From contig JADJTO010000005.1 in NCBI GenBank assembly GCA_016711105.1, positions 1 through 64,000 of the forward strand: a stretch of 64,000 nt of DNA, read 5' to 3'. The notes under the pieces were generated by a model. That model saw only the letters and a program-made list of their open reading frames with translations. It was not told the DNA's origin and did no database searches. Position numbers and translations under genes: made by a program. The stretch is from Micropruina sp. (GTDB lineage: Bacteria > Actinomycetota > Actinomycetes > Propionibacteriales > Propionibacteriaceae). Below, piece after piece: positions 1-8,205 of the stretch; position 1 is the stretch's first letter, and every line of letters starts with the position of its first letter.

Positions 1-1112
1 ACCTCGCTGGCGAAGCCGCGCAACTGCGGGGGGAGAATCGCACCGATCGGGCCCGGGTACACCGAGCCGTAGGCATGCCCACCGACCCGCTCATAGACCG
101 GGCAGATGTTAAGGCAGGCCGAGCACCGGATGCAGCGCAGGGCTTGGCGTCCGACCTCATCGGCGAGCACTTTCGTCCGGCCGTTGTCGACCAGCACGAC
201 GTGCACCAACTGCGGCCCATCACCCGGCGAAACCCCCGTCCACAAGGAGGTATACGGGTTCATCCGCTCGCCCGTGGACGAGCGTGGGAGCAGTTGTAGG
301 AACACTTCCAGGTCGGCGACGCTCGGCACCACCTTCTCGATCCCGACCACCGAGATCAGCATCTCGGGCAGGGTGAGGCACATCCGTCCGTTGCCTTCGG
401 ATTCGACCACCACCAGGGTGCCGGTCTCGGCGATGGCGAAGTTGGCACCGGAGACCGCCACCTTGGCCCTCAGGAACTTCTCCCGCAGGTGCGTCCGGGC
501 GGCCCCGGCCAGTTCGGTCGGATCATCGGTCAGCCCCTCGGGCGCCGGGGTGCCGTACAGGCCCATTTCGGCGGCGAAGATCTCCCGCACCTCGGCCCGG
601 TTGCGGTGGATCGCCGGCACCAGAATGTGGCTCGGCCGGTCATGGCCCAGTTGCACGATCAGTTCGGCCAGGTCGGTCTCCCAGGCGGCGATGCCGGCTT
701 CCTCCAGCGCCTCGTTCAGGTCGAGTTCCTGGGTGGCCATGGATTTCACCTTGACCACCTCGTCCACGCCCTGGCTGCGGACCAGGTCGATCACGATCTG
801 GTTGGCCTCGGCCGCGTCCTGTGCCCAATGGACAACCGCCCCGGCCTTGATCAGGCTCTCCTCCAACTGCACCAGGTACTGATCGAGGTGGCGCAGCGTC
901 CGGTCCTTGATTGCCTGACCGGCCAGCCGAAGTTCCTCCCAGTTGTCGAGTTCGCCGACCACGGCCGCCCGCTTACCGCGAATCGTCGTGGCGTGCCGCA
1001 GGTTCTGCCGCTGCTGGGCGTTACCGAGCGCTTCCTTGGCGTTGGTGGAGAACTTCGGCATCCCGATGAAGGTGCCCGGCGGCGGCGCCGGGGTACGACG
1101 GGTCTCGCTCAT
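1..1112 (-). CDS. lutB: Lactate utilization iron-sulfur protein LutB (C-terminus outside window)
   Basis: LutB is the 4Fe-4S subunit of the LutABC complex, which oxidises L-lactate to pyruvate in the cytoplasm. I translated this strand by hand and found an open frame of about 370 codons that runs off the left edge. It starts MSETRRTPAPPPGTF and reaches a ferredoxin-type cluster, CIRCSACLNICPVY, near residues 320-335, followed by GGHAYGSVYPGPIGAIL, which is typical of the LutB/YkgF family. The usual length is 460-490 aa, so about 100 residues with the second cluster are missing. The ATG at 1110-1112 overlaps the lutA stop (ATGA), so the two genes are translationally coupled. lutC, if present, would lie to the left of the window. 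Confidence 0.93.
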   Translation of the reverse strand, partial: MSETRRTPAPPPGTFIGMPKFSTNAKEALGNAQQRQNLRHATTIRGKRAAVVGELDNWEELRLAGQAIKDRTLRHLDQYLVQLEESLIKAGAVVHWAQDAAEANQIVIDLVRSQGVDEVVKVKSMATQELDLNEALEEAGIAAWETDLAELIVQLGHDRPSHILVPAIHRNRAEVREIFAAEMGLYGTPAPEGLTDDPTELAGAARTHLREKFLRAKVAVSGANFAIAETGTLVVVESEGNGRMCLTLPEMLISVVGIEKVVPSVADLEVFLQLLPRSSTGERMNPYTSLWTGVSPGDGPQLVHVVLVDNGRTKVLADEVGRQALRCIRCSACLNICPVYERVGGHAYGSVYPGPIGAILPPQLRGFASE

Positions 1113-1855
1113 GCTGGGCCCCCGCTCGCCAGAATCTCGGCCAGATGGATCGGACGAACCCCGGCCCGCATCCGATGCAGCAGCCCGCCGATGTGCAGCA
1201 GGCAGGAGTTGTCACCGGCCACCAGATACTCAGCCCCCGTGTCCAGAACGTGTCGCGCCTTGTCGGAGCCCATCGCCACCGACACCTCGGAGTTCTTCAG
1301 CGAGAAGGTGCCGCCGAAACCGCAGCACTGCTCGGCCTCCGGCAACGGCAACAGGGTCAACCCGCGCACCTCGCGGAGCAGTTGGTAGGGCCGATCCCCC
1401 ACCTTGGTCACCCGCAGCGAATGGCAGGTGGGGTGGTAGGTCACCTTGTGCGGGAAGGACGCCCCGACGTCGGTCACCCCGAGCACGTCGATCAGGAACT
1501 CAGGAAAGTCGACGGTGCGCCGGACGATCGCGTCCACCCGATTCTGGAGGCCGACATCCCCCGAGCCTGCCGCCAGCATCGGATGTTGATCGCGAACCGA
1601 CCCGACACACGAGCCCGAAGGCCCTACCACATATTCGTAACGCTCAAAAGTTTCGACGAAGTTACGTACCGATGGCAATGCCTCGCGGAAGTACCCGGTG
1701 TTGGTGAACATCTGCCCGCAGCAACTCTGGCTCGTTGGAAACTCGACCCGGCAACCGAGCCGCTCCAACACCGTCACCACCGCCTTGGGCGTGCCGGGAA
1801 ACATGGTGTCGTTGATGCAGGTGGCAAACAGCGCCACCGTCGGTTTGTTGGTCAT
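1109..1855 (-). CDS. lutA: Lactate utilization protein LutA, (Fe-S)-binding oxidoreductase
   Basis: LutA (YkgE) is the CCG-domain subunit of the L-lactate oxidising LutABC complex. The protein of about 248 aa has both cysteine-rich CCG motifs: SQSCCGQMFTNTGY near residue 45 and EQCCGFGGTFSLKNSEV near residue 180. This is the full family length. Two ATGs are possible, at 1861 and 1855. I choose 1855 because a GAGG lies six bases before it, whereas it abuts the 1861 ATG directly, and because ATG 1855 overlaps the TGA of the rhaB remnant as ATGA. The gene therefore appears to have been the second member of a rhaB-lutA-lutB operon. With rhaB deleted, its present promoter is unknown. Confidence 0.95.
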   Translation of the reverse strand: MTNKPTVALFATCINDTMFPGTPKAVVTVLERLGCRVEFPTSQSCCGQMFTNTGYFREALPSVRNFVETFERYEYVVGPSGSCVGSVRDQHPMLAAGSGDVGLQNRVDAIVRRTVDFPEFLIDVLGVTDVGASFPHKVTYHPTCHSLRVTKVGDRPYQLLREVRGLTLLPLPEAEQCCGFGGTFSLKNSEVSVAMGSDKARHVLDTGAEYLVAGDNSCLLHIGGLLHRMRAGVRPIHLAEILASGGPA

Positions 1856-2043
1856 CGCCATCCTCGGCGTCGGGGTTCGAACTTCTCTGGTGAGAACGAG
1901 CTTGCTACGACCTGGCGTAGTGCATCAAGGGTTCCACCGAATCCCCTTGCCCGGGCTTGGATCAGCACGTTGCCGGCGGCGGTCGCTTCGACCGGGCCGG
2001 CGAGCACCGGGAGCATCGCGGTCGCGGTCTCCGCGGGTGGCAT
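1852..2043 (-). pseudogene. rhaB: C-terminal remnant of rhamnulokinase (rhaB)
   Basis: The last 63 codons before lutA read ...LPVLAGPVEATAAGNVL, then ...FSPEKFEPRRRGWR and a stop. This is the conserved C-terminal segment of L-rhamnulokinase (FGGY kinase family), which is normally about 480 aa. Homology begins abruptly near 2035 and the sequence upstream no longer matches, so roughly 85% of the gene is gone. The TGA stop overlaps the lutA ATG. Rhamnose breakdown yields lactaldehyde and then lactate, so rhaB next to lutAB makes sense as an ancestral operon. The remnant marks a deletion or replacement boundary next to the GH3 region. Confidence 0.75.
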
Positions 2044-2118
2044 GATTCCAGGATCAGAGGGCCTGCAAGAACTCCTTGATCCCCTGCTGGGCTGACCCTC
2101 CCCCGAACGGAGCCTTCC

Positions 2119-4356
2119 ATGACCGACCTTCGCTACCGAGACCCGTCCTTGCCGACCGACGAGCGGATCGACGACCTGCTGGCCCGGATGACCCCGGCCG
2201 AGAAGGTCTGTCAGATGGTGCAGCTCGACGCCCGCGGCGACATCGAACAGATCGTCACCGAGCAGTTGGCGGGTTCGATCCTGCACGCCTCGCCCGAGAC
2301 CATGCTGGAGGCGATCGACCTGGTCGGCCAGACCCGGCTGGGCATTCCGCTGCTCACCGGCGACGATGCGATCCACGGCCACTCGTTCTGGCCCGGGGCG
2401 ACAATCTTCCCTAGCCAGCTGGCGATGGCGGCAAGCTGGGATGCCGAGTTGGTGCAGCGGATGGCCCGCGCGACGGCGATCGAGGTGGCGGCCACCGGCA
2501 TCCACTGGACCTTCTCGCCGGTGCTCTGCATCGCTCGCGATCTGCGCTGGGGTCGGGTGAACGAGACCTTCGGGGAAGACCCGCACCTGATCGGGGAACT
2601 CGCCTCGGCCATGGTCAAGGGCTACCAGGGCGACGGGCTGGACGACCCGACCGCGATCCTGGCCTGCGCCAAACACTTCGCCGGCTACTCCGAAACCCAG
2701 GGCGGACGGGACGCCTCCGAGGCCGACATCTCGCGCCGCAAACTGCGCTCCTGGTTCCTGCCGCCGTTCGAACGGGTGGCTCGCGAGGGCTGCCGGACGT
2801 TCATGCTCGGCTACCAGTCGATGGACGGGGTGCCGATCACGGCCAACAGCTGGCTGTTGAACGAGGTGCTGCGCGGCGAATGGGGCTACAACGGAACCCT
2901 GATCACCGACTGGGACAACGTCGGCCGGATGGTCTGGGAGCAGAAGGTGTGCGCCGACATCACCGAGGCTGCGACCAAGGCCGTCCGGGCCGGGAACGAC
3001 CTCGTCATGACCACCCCGACCTTCATCGAGGGGGCTTTGGACGCGCTGGCCAAGGGTTTGATCGAGGAGTCGCAGCTCGACGCCGCAGTCCGTCGGATTC
3101 TCACTCTCAAGTTCGAACTCGGTCTGTTCGAGGATCCTCGTCCGCCCTCGGCGCAACGCCAGCGCGAGGTGATCGGCTGCGCCGCGCACGCTGAGCTCAA
3201 CCTGGAGGTGGCGCGGCGCTCGCTGGTGCTGCTGGCCAACGACGGCGTCCTGCCCTTGGGCGACGCGGCCAAGCGGATCGCCGTGATCGGGCCCAACGCC
3301 GACGACCAGCACAATCAGCTGGGCGACTGGGCCGGCGCGTCCGGGCAGGTGCCGTGGATGGCGGACGGGCACCCGCGCGACCTGACTGAGACCGTCCTGG
3401 ACGGTTTTCGCGCAGCCGTCCCCGCCGACTGGCAGGTCTCCTACGCCCGCGGCTGCAACATCGAAGTCCTGCGACCGCACCCGTGGGGCGACACCCCGCC
3501 CGACGGTCAGCCGTTGCCCAAGGTCTTCAGTTCCGCCCCGGTCGATCCCGACCTCCAGGACGAAGCCGTCGCCCTGGCCCGGAACTCGGACGTGGCCGTG
3601 GTCGTCCTCGGCGACACCGTGCACCTGACCGGTGAACACAAGCCCACCGCGACCCTGGAACTCCAGGGCGGCCAGCAGGCCCTGCTCGCTGCGGTCGCCG
3701 CCACCGGCACCCCGCTGGTGGTGGTGCTGCTCAGCGGCAAACCGCAGATCCTGCCCCCGGCCGCACTGGTTGCGAACGCGCTGATACAGGCGTTCAACCC
3801 GGGGATGCGTGGCGGACGGGCCGTGGCAGAGCTCGTCCTGGGACGAATCGAGCCCAGCGGACGCCTCCCCGTGTCGATCCCGCGGCACATCGGGCAGACG
3901 CCGGTCTACTACAACCAACTCCGCGGCCAGCACGGCGACTCCTACGCCGACCTGACCCAGGACCCGTCCTTCGTCTTCGGGGAGGGGCTCAGTTACAGCA
4001 CGATCGAGTACTCCGACCTGGAGGTGCTCACGCCGAGCGTGGCCGTGGACGGGGTGATTCGAGTGGCTGTGCGAGTGAGCAACACCGGCACGCGACCCGC
4101 CCTGGAGACGGTGCAGCTCTACATCAGTGACGAGATCACCTCGGTCACCTGGGCGGATCGCGAGTTGAAGACCTACACCCAGGTGGCTCTGCTTCCCGGC
4201 GAAACTCGACTCGTTGAGCTCGCCCTACCCGCGTCCGCGTGCACCTTGGTCGACGCCGAGGGAACTCGGTTGGTGGAGCCTGGCCGCTTCGAGCTCCTGG
4301 TCGGCCCCAACTCACGGCGCAGCGCCTTGCTCAGCGGCACGGTGACCATCGGCTGA
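2119..4356 (+). CDS. GH3 beta-glucosidase (BglX-like), intracellular
   Basis: Glycoside hydrolase family 3 enzyme, likely a beta-glucosidase or beta-xylosidase acting on short imported oligosaccharides. The 745 aa protein has the GH3 N-domain (about 15-330) with GDDAIHGHSFWPGAT, the KHFAGYSETQGGRD segment and the nucleophile motif LITDWDN (Asp near 264), then the GH3 C-domain (about 370-620), and ends with a fibronectin-III-like domain (about 650-740). There is no signal peptide. A GGAG lies 6 bases before the ATG. It is convergent with the LacI gene. The TTACACGTGTAA operator seen before the other GH3 genes is not found in the 75 bases upstream, so its control may differ. Exact substrate cannot be told from sequence. 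Confidence 0.92.
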   Translation: MTDLRYRDPSLPTDERIDDLLARMTPAEKVCQMVQLDARGDIEQIVTEQLAGSILHASPETMLEAIDLVGQTRLGIPLLTGDDAIHGHSFWPGATIFPSQLAMAASWDAELVQRMARATAIEVAATGIHWTFSPVLCIARDLRWGRVNETFGEDPHLIGELASAMVKGYQGDGLDDPTAILACAKHFAGYSETQGGRDASEADISRRKLRSWFLPPFERVAREGCRTFMLGYQSMDGVPITANSWLLNEVLRGEWGYNGTLITDWDNVGRMVWEQKVCADITEAATKAVRAGNDLVMTTPTFIEGALDALAKGLIEESQLDAAVRRILTLKFELGLFEDPRPPSAQRQREVIGCAAHAELNLEVARRSLVLLANDGVLPLGDAAKRIAVIGPNADDQHNQLGDWAGASGQVPWMADGHPRDLTETVLDGFRAAVPADWQVSYARGCNIEVLRPHPWGDTPPDGQPLPKVFSSAPVDPDLQDEAVALARNSDVAVVVLGDTVHLTGEHKPTATLELQGGQQALLAAVAATGTPLVVVLLSGKPQILPPAALVANALIQAFNPGMRGGRAVAELVLGRIEPSGRLPVSIPRHIGQTPVYYNQLRGQHGDSYADLTQDPSFVFGEGLSYSTIEYSDLEVLTPSVAVDGVIRVAVRVSNTGTRPALETVQLYISDEITSVTWADRELKTYTQVALLPGETRLVELALPASACTLVDAEGTRLVEPGRFELLVGPNSRRSALLSGTVTIG

Positions 4357-4384
4357 GCGGCGTCTCGCGGCGGGCGTCCCGGCC

Positions 4385-5374
4385 TCAGCTGGAGGCGCGG
4401 TGCAAAACCTCGAGCGCTGAGGAGGTCACCGGAAGCGGTGCTTCACCCTGGCCGAGCTCATGCAGGCCCGCGGCCAACAGCCAGTCGGTAAGCAACGTCA
4501 TGTCGATCCGGACGGTGCTCAGCGGGGGCTCCAACTGGGCGGCCATGGGCTCGTCGTCCACCCCGATCACGGCCAAATCCTCAGGCACGCGCAACCCCAC
4601 CAGCCGGGCTGCTCGCATGACCAGGGCGGCCACCTGATCGTTGTACGCGGCGACGGCGGTCACCGGTTCCGGGCTAGAACACCAGTCCCGGAGCACCTCG
4701 GCCACCTCGGCGGCACTCCCCTTCGGCGGCACCCCGACTATCGTCTCGCGAGGGGTGGGCAGGTCAAGTTCGAGGCACCCGCGACGAACTCCTTGGCGGC
4801 GCGGACCGGAGAACGCGCTGAGGTCGGCATCATCGGTGCCCACGTGGCCGATCCGTCGATGTCCGCGCTCGGCGAGGTGATGCACCTGCAGGCTGCCGGT
4901 CAGTTCATCGAAGCTGGAGACGCCGAACAGCGCTTGCTGGGAGGCGTGCGCGATGCCGGCGACCGACAGCGCCCTGGTCTCGGAGGGGTCCAAGGCGAAG
5001 AAGGAGAGCACCATCCGAGGTTGCAGATGCCCCAGGGTGGTCGTCAGCGACTGTTCCCCCGCCGACTGCCAGGTGACCAGACTCATGCCGTGCTCGGCCA
5101 CCTGCTCGGCCAGCCGATCAATGGCCATGCCGAGGTTGCGGCCATACGGAATGTTCCGGACGACCAGGAGCACCAGGTTCGACTGCCCAGCCCGGAGCGC
5201 CTTCGCGGCCGCGTTCGGGGTGTAACCCAACTCCTTCGCTGCAGCGGTCACTCGCTCCTGGGTGTCCAGCGGGATCGACTGATGCTTGGTCTGATTGAGC
5301 ACGTAGCTGACCGTGGCCCGGGAGACGCCGGCGAGTTTCGCGACATCGGTGCTTGTCGGACGGCGATTCGCCAT
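4385..5374 (-). CDS. LacI-family transcriptional regulator
   Basis: A 329 aa regulator with an N-terminal LacI helix-turn-helix (TSTDVAKLAGVSRATVSYVL, about residues 7-27), the hinge region NAAAKALRAG, and a periplasmic-binding-protein-like sensor domain (about 65-325) ending in a canonical AVIGVDDEPMAAQLEPPL segment. It probably senses a glucoside or xyloside and represses the GH3 genes. A 29-bp inverted repeat of LacI type lies 58 bp upstream of its start, in the promoter region shared with the divergent GH3/GH43 locus, which suggests autoregulation. A matching site lies before the third GH3 gene at 13124-13135. Confidence 0.92.
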   Translation of the reverse strand: MANRRPTSTDVAKLAGVSRATVSYVLNQTKHQSIPLDTQERVTAAAKELGYTPNAAAKALRAGQSNLVLLVVRNIPYGRNLGMAIDRLAEQVAEHGMSLVTWQSAGEQSLTTTLGHLQPRMVLSFFALDPSETRALSVAGIAHASQQALFGVSSFDELTGSLQVHHLAERGHRRIGHVGTDDADLSAFSGPRRQGVRRGCLELDLPTPRETIVGVPPKGSAAEVAEVLRDWCSSPEPVTAVAAYNDQVAALVMRAARLVGLRVPEDLAVIGVDDEPMAAQLEPPLSTVRIDMTLLTDWLLAAGLHELGQGEAPLPVTSSALEVLHRASS

Positions 5375-5431
5375 CTGCCGACCACCCCTCTCTGGAATCT
5401 CTTGCGCGGGAACGCGTTGTCAGGCTACTCT

Positions 5432-5460
5432 ACTTACACGTGCAAGTGTCACGTGTAAGT
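5432..5460. promoter_or_regulatory. LacI-type operator (perfect 11-bp inverted repeat)
   Basis: The arm ACTTACACGTG (5432-5442) and its exact reverse complement CACGTGTAAGT (5450-5460) flank a 7-bp spacer. The left part contains TTACACGTGCAA, one mismatch from the palindrome TTACACGTGTAA found at 13124-13135. It sits between the lacI start and the rightward genes, so it is the likely binding site of the adjacent LacI protein. Confidence 0.75.
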
Positions 5461-5582
5461 GACTCAAGCTCCCAACGGTCACCGAGGAGGTCGACACCGA
5501 TAGGACCTCACGCTCGGAGCGGCTTGGTTCCTCGTGCTGCCGAACAATGGGGTCGAGAAGGAGCTCGGCCCACCCCACTCGT

Positions 5583-5619
5583 GATCCGTCCGGCGGACCC
5601 GTCGCCCGCCGGACGGATC
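5583..5619. other. Strong hairpin (14-bp perfect stem) in leader region
   Basis: GATCCGTCCGGCGG (5583-5596) and CCGCCGGACGGATC (5606-5619) form a perfect 14-bp stem with a 9-base loop. There is no following T-run. It lies downstream of the LacI operator and before the decayed GH43 tail, so it would be in the leader of any rightward transcript. Its function is unknown; it may be a transcription pause or terminator, or a remnant. Confidence 0.5.
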
Positions 5620-5874
5620 GCACTTTCGCTCGGCCCCCGGCGACACGGTGCGGCTGCGGCTCGTCGCCGCCCCACCCACCGCCGGGGTGATCGACCTGTC
5701 CGTCTCGGGTGACCGGTTGACTCCGATTGGGTCGAGGTCGGTGGCGTCGACGGGCGGTTCCTCTCCAGCGAGTTCTCCGAATCCTTCACCGGTCGGGTCG
5801 CCGGCCCGTAGGCTCGCGAGGGGAACGTCGACGTCCTCGACTGGGCGCACTCGGGCCAGGACGTTCAGCTCTGA
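5618..5874 (+). pseudogene. Decayed C-terminal fragment of a GH43-type glycosidase
   Basis: From 5642 one frame reads DTVRLRLVAAPPTAGVIDLS. After a frame change between 5710 and 5719 it continues DWVEVGGVDGRFLSSEF, then FTGRVAGP, a TAG at 5809, and AREGNVDVLDW before a terminal TGA at 5872. The phrase 'VDGRFLS.E....FTGRV.G.Y' is typical of the C-terminal concanavalin-A-like domain of GH43 xylosidases and arabinofuranosidases, where the TAG would be a Tyr codon. One frameshift plus one nonsense codon and no catalytic domain make this a remnant. It lies where a gene controlled by the LacI operator would be expected. The family call is from memory of the motif, so moderate confidence. Confidence 0.55.
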
Positions 5875-5900
5875 ATCGCCTCGACACTAGGAGTTGGACC

Positions 5901-7895
5901 ATGTCACGTGAATCCTTCAACGCGGGCTGGGCGGCGCTGATCCCAGTTCCCTGCGGTCCTGTTCACGACGTGCCCGGATACGGCCGCCCGGACCTCAACT
6001 CGCAAGTCCACACGCCCACCGTTCCCTCAAGGAGACCCCCCCTGCCCGGACCACACCTGACCACTTACATCGCACCGGACGGGACGGCGTTCCGCGACCT
6101 TGACCATGACGGGGTGATGGCCCCCTTCGAGGACCCCCGGCTCACCCCCGCCGAGCGCGCGGAAGACCTGCTGCCCCGCTTGTCCCTGGCCGAGAAGGCC
6201 GGGCTGATGTTCCAGACCGTGATCGAGTCGGGGCCTGGCGGCACCCTGCTCACCGGTCCGGGGCACATCGCGGCCATGGGCACCTCGGAGATGGTCTGCG
6301 CCATGCTGATCAACCACGCCAACGTCCATGGCTTGGGCTCCGCCCGCGAATCTGCCCGCTGGTCGAACGCGGTGCAGGCGTTGGCCGAGCAGACCCCGCA
6401 CTCGATCCCGGTCACGATCAGCACCGACCCGCGACACAGCTTCGCCCAGAACGCGGGCGCCGCCTTCGCCGCCGGAGCCATGTCGGAGTGGCCCGAGCCG
6501 CTCGGCTTGGGCGCTCTCGATGACGTCGAGACCGTCCGCCGGTTCGCCGACGTGGCCCGCCAGGAGTACCTCGCGGTCGGAATCCGGGCGGCCCTGCACC
6601 CGCAGATCGACCTCGGCACCGAGCCTCGCTGGGGCCGGCAGTATCACACGTTCGGCGAGAACGCTGAGCGAGTGGCCGAGTTCGCGACGGCCTACCTGGA
6701 GGGTTTCCAAGGCAGCGCCGAGCTCGGTCCGCAGTCGGTGGCGTGCATGGCGAAGCATTTCCCCGGGGGCGGCCCGCAACGCGACGGCGAAGACCCGCAC
6801 TTCCCCTACGGCCGCGAGCAGGTCTACCCGGGCGGACGCTTCGAGGAACACCTGATCCCCTTCAAGCGGGCCATCGCCGAGGGAGTTTCGGCCCTGATGC
6901 CCTACTACGGGATGCCGATCGGGTTGGAGTTGGATGGTGAGCCCGTCGAGGAGGTCGGCTTCGGCTTCAACAAGCAGATCATCACCGGTCTGCTGCGGGA
7001 ACGCCTCGGCTACGACGGGGTGATCTGCACGGACTGGAGCCTGGTCACCGACACCTACGTCGGCCCGCAGGTTTTGCCGGCCCGGGCCTGGGGTTGCGAG
7101 CACTTGGACCGGCCGTCGCGGATGGCGAAGGTGATCGAGGCTGGGGTGGATCAGTTCGGCGGCGAGGAGTGCCCCGAGTTGCTGCTGGCCCTGGTCGCCG
7201 AAGGTCGGGTCAGCGAGGCTCGGCTGGACGAGTCCGTGCGCCGGTTGCTGCTGGTCAAGTTCCAGTTGGGCCTGTTCGACGACCCGTTCGTCGATGAGGA
7301 CGAAGCCGAGCGCATCGTCGGCAACGCCGAGTTCCGCGCCGAGGGACTCCGGGCCCAGGCGGAGTCGATGGTGCTGCTGTCGAATCGGGAGCTGGACGGG
7401 CGTCCGGTATTGCCGCTGGCGCCGGGAACCAAGGTGTACGTCGAAGGCTTCGACGTACCGGCCGGTCTGGGGGTGCTGGTCACCGATCCCGCCGAAGCGG
7501 ACGTGGCGGTGGTCAGGGTGCCGCCGCCGTTCGAGCCCCGCGACGATCTCTTCCTGGAAGCGTTCTTCCACCAAGGCTCATTGGAATACCGACCCGGCTT
7601 GGTCTCGCGGCTGCGACGACTCGCCGAGGTTGTTCCTGTGGTGCTCAACCTCAACCTGGAACGCCCAGCGATCATCGCCCCGCTGGCCGAGTTCGCCTCG
7701 GCGATCGTGGCCGACTTCGGAACCTCGCCTGTAGCCCTCGTCGACGTGCTGACCAGCGCAGTCCCGCCGCGCGGAACGGTCCCGTTCGAGATCCCGCGCT
7801 CCATGGACGCCGTCCGCGCTTCCCGGTCGGACGTGCCCTCCGACACCGCCGATCCGCTCTACCCCTACCGTTCGGGGCTCCGCTACGCCGACTGA
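5901..7895 (+). CDS. GH3 beta-glycosidase, short form without FN3 domain
   Basis: Family 3 glycosidase with the N-domain opening FRDLDHDGVMAPFEDPRLT, the acid motif KHFPGGGPQRDGEDPH, and the nucleophile motif GVICTDWSLV (Asp near 378 from this start). A shortened C-terminal domain ends LYPYRSGLRYAD, with no fibronectin-like domain. The upstream open frame extends to 5727, but the ATG at 5901 has AGGAG seven bases before it. The first 47 residues (MSRESFNAGWAALIPVP...) do not look like GH3 and may come from another gene. An in-frame CTG at 6042, also seven bases after an AAGGAG, gives the N-terminus expected for the family, so the native start may be there. It is probably under the LacI operator at 5432. 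Confidence 0.85.
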   Translation: MSRESFNAGWAALIPVPCGPVHDVPGYGRPDLNSQVHTPTVPSRRPPLPGPHLTTYIAPDGTAFRDLDHDGVMAPFEDPRLTPAERAEDLLPRLSLAEKAGLMFQTVIESGPGGTLLTGPGHIAAMGTSEMVCAMLINHANVHGLGSARESARWSNAVQALAEQTPHSIPVTISTDPRHSFAQNAGAAFAAGAMSEWPEPLGLGALDDVETVRRFADVARQEYLAVGIRAALHPQIDLGTEPRWGRQYHTFGENAERVAEFATAYLEGFQGSAELGPQSVACMAKHFPGGGPQRDGEDPHFPYGREQVYPGGRFEEHLIPFKRAIAEGVSALMPYYGMPIGLELDGEPVEEVGFGFNKQIITGLLRERLGYDGVICTDWSLVTDTYVGPQVLPARAWGCEHLDRPSRMAKVIEAGVDQFGGEECPELLLALVAEGRVSEARLDESVRRLLLVKFQLGLFDDPFVDEDEAERIVGNAEFRAEGLRAQAESMVLLSNRELDGRPVLPLAPGTKVYVEGFDVPAGLGVLVTDPAEADVAVVRVPPPFEPRDDLFLEAFFHQGSLEYRPGLVSRLRRLAEVVPVVLNLNLERPAIIAPLAEFASAIVADFGTSPVALVDVLTSAVPPRGTVPFEIPRSMDAVRASRSDVPSDTADPLYPYRSGLRYAD

Positions 7896-8072
7896 GCGCT
7901 GAGCGCCTAGACCGACCATTCAAGCTCCCGGGCGATGCTTCACCAGCGTCGCCCGGGCGCACGGATCGGGCTGGCCGTCGCTCCTGTCGCTCTACCCCTA
8001 CCCGTTCCGGGCCCCGCTACGCCGACTCAGCGCCGAGCGCGCCTAGACCGACCCATCCAAGCTCCCAGCGCG
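7856..8072 (+). repeat. Imperfect direct duplication of the GH3 gene's 3' end
   Basis: The block 7856-7934 (last GH3 codons, stop, then CGCCTAGACCGACCATTCAA) is repeated with small indels at 7989-8072, including TCTACCCCTA, CCGCTACGCCGACT and GCCTAGACCGACCCATCCAA. The copies are about 133 bp apart. The second copy is non-coding. The rest of the interval up to 8205 is proline-rich-looking C-tract sequence in which I see no gene. Confidence 0.7.
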
Positions 8073-8205
8073 CCACCGACCCACCGCCCAGGCAACCAAC
8101 CATCACCAGAGCACCCAACCACCACCGGGCACCCACCACCCTCCGATGCACCCGGGAACCCGGGAACCCTCCGAGGATCCGGGCACCCGACCCCCGCCGC
8201 GGCGG

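Noticed and set aside
1852..3933. Very long antisense reading frame opposite the first GH3 gene
   Set aside because: It is a GC-codon shadow of the GH3 gene; only its last 63 codons beyond the GH3 start (the rhaB tail) have protein-like similarity.
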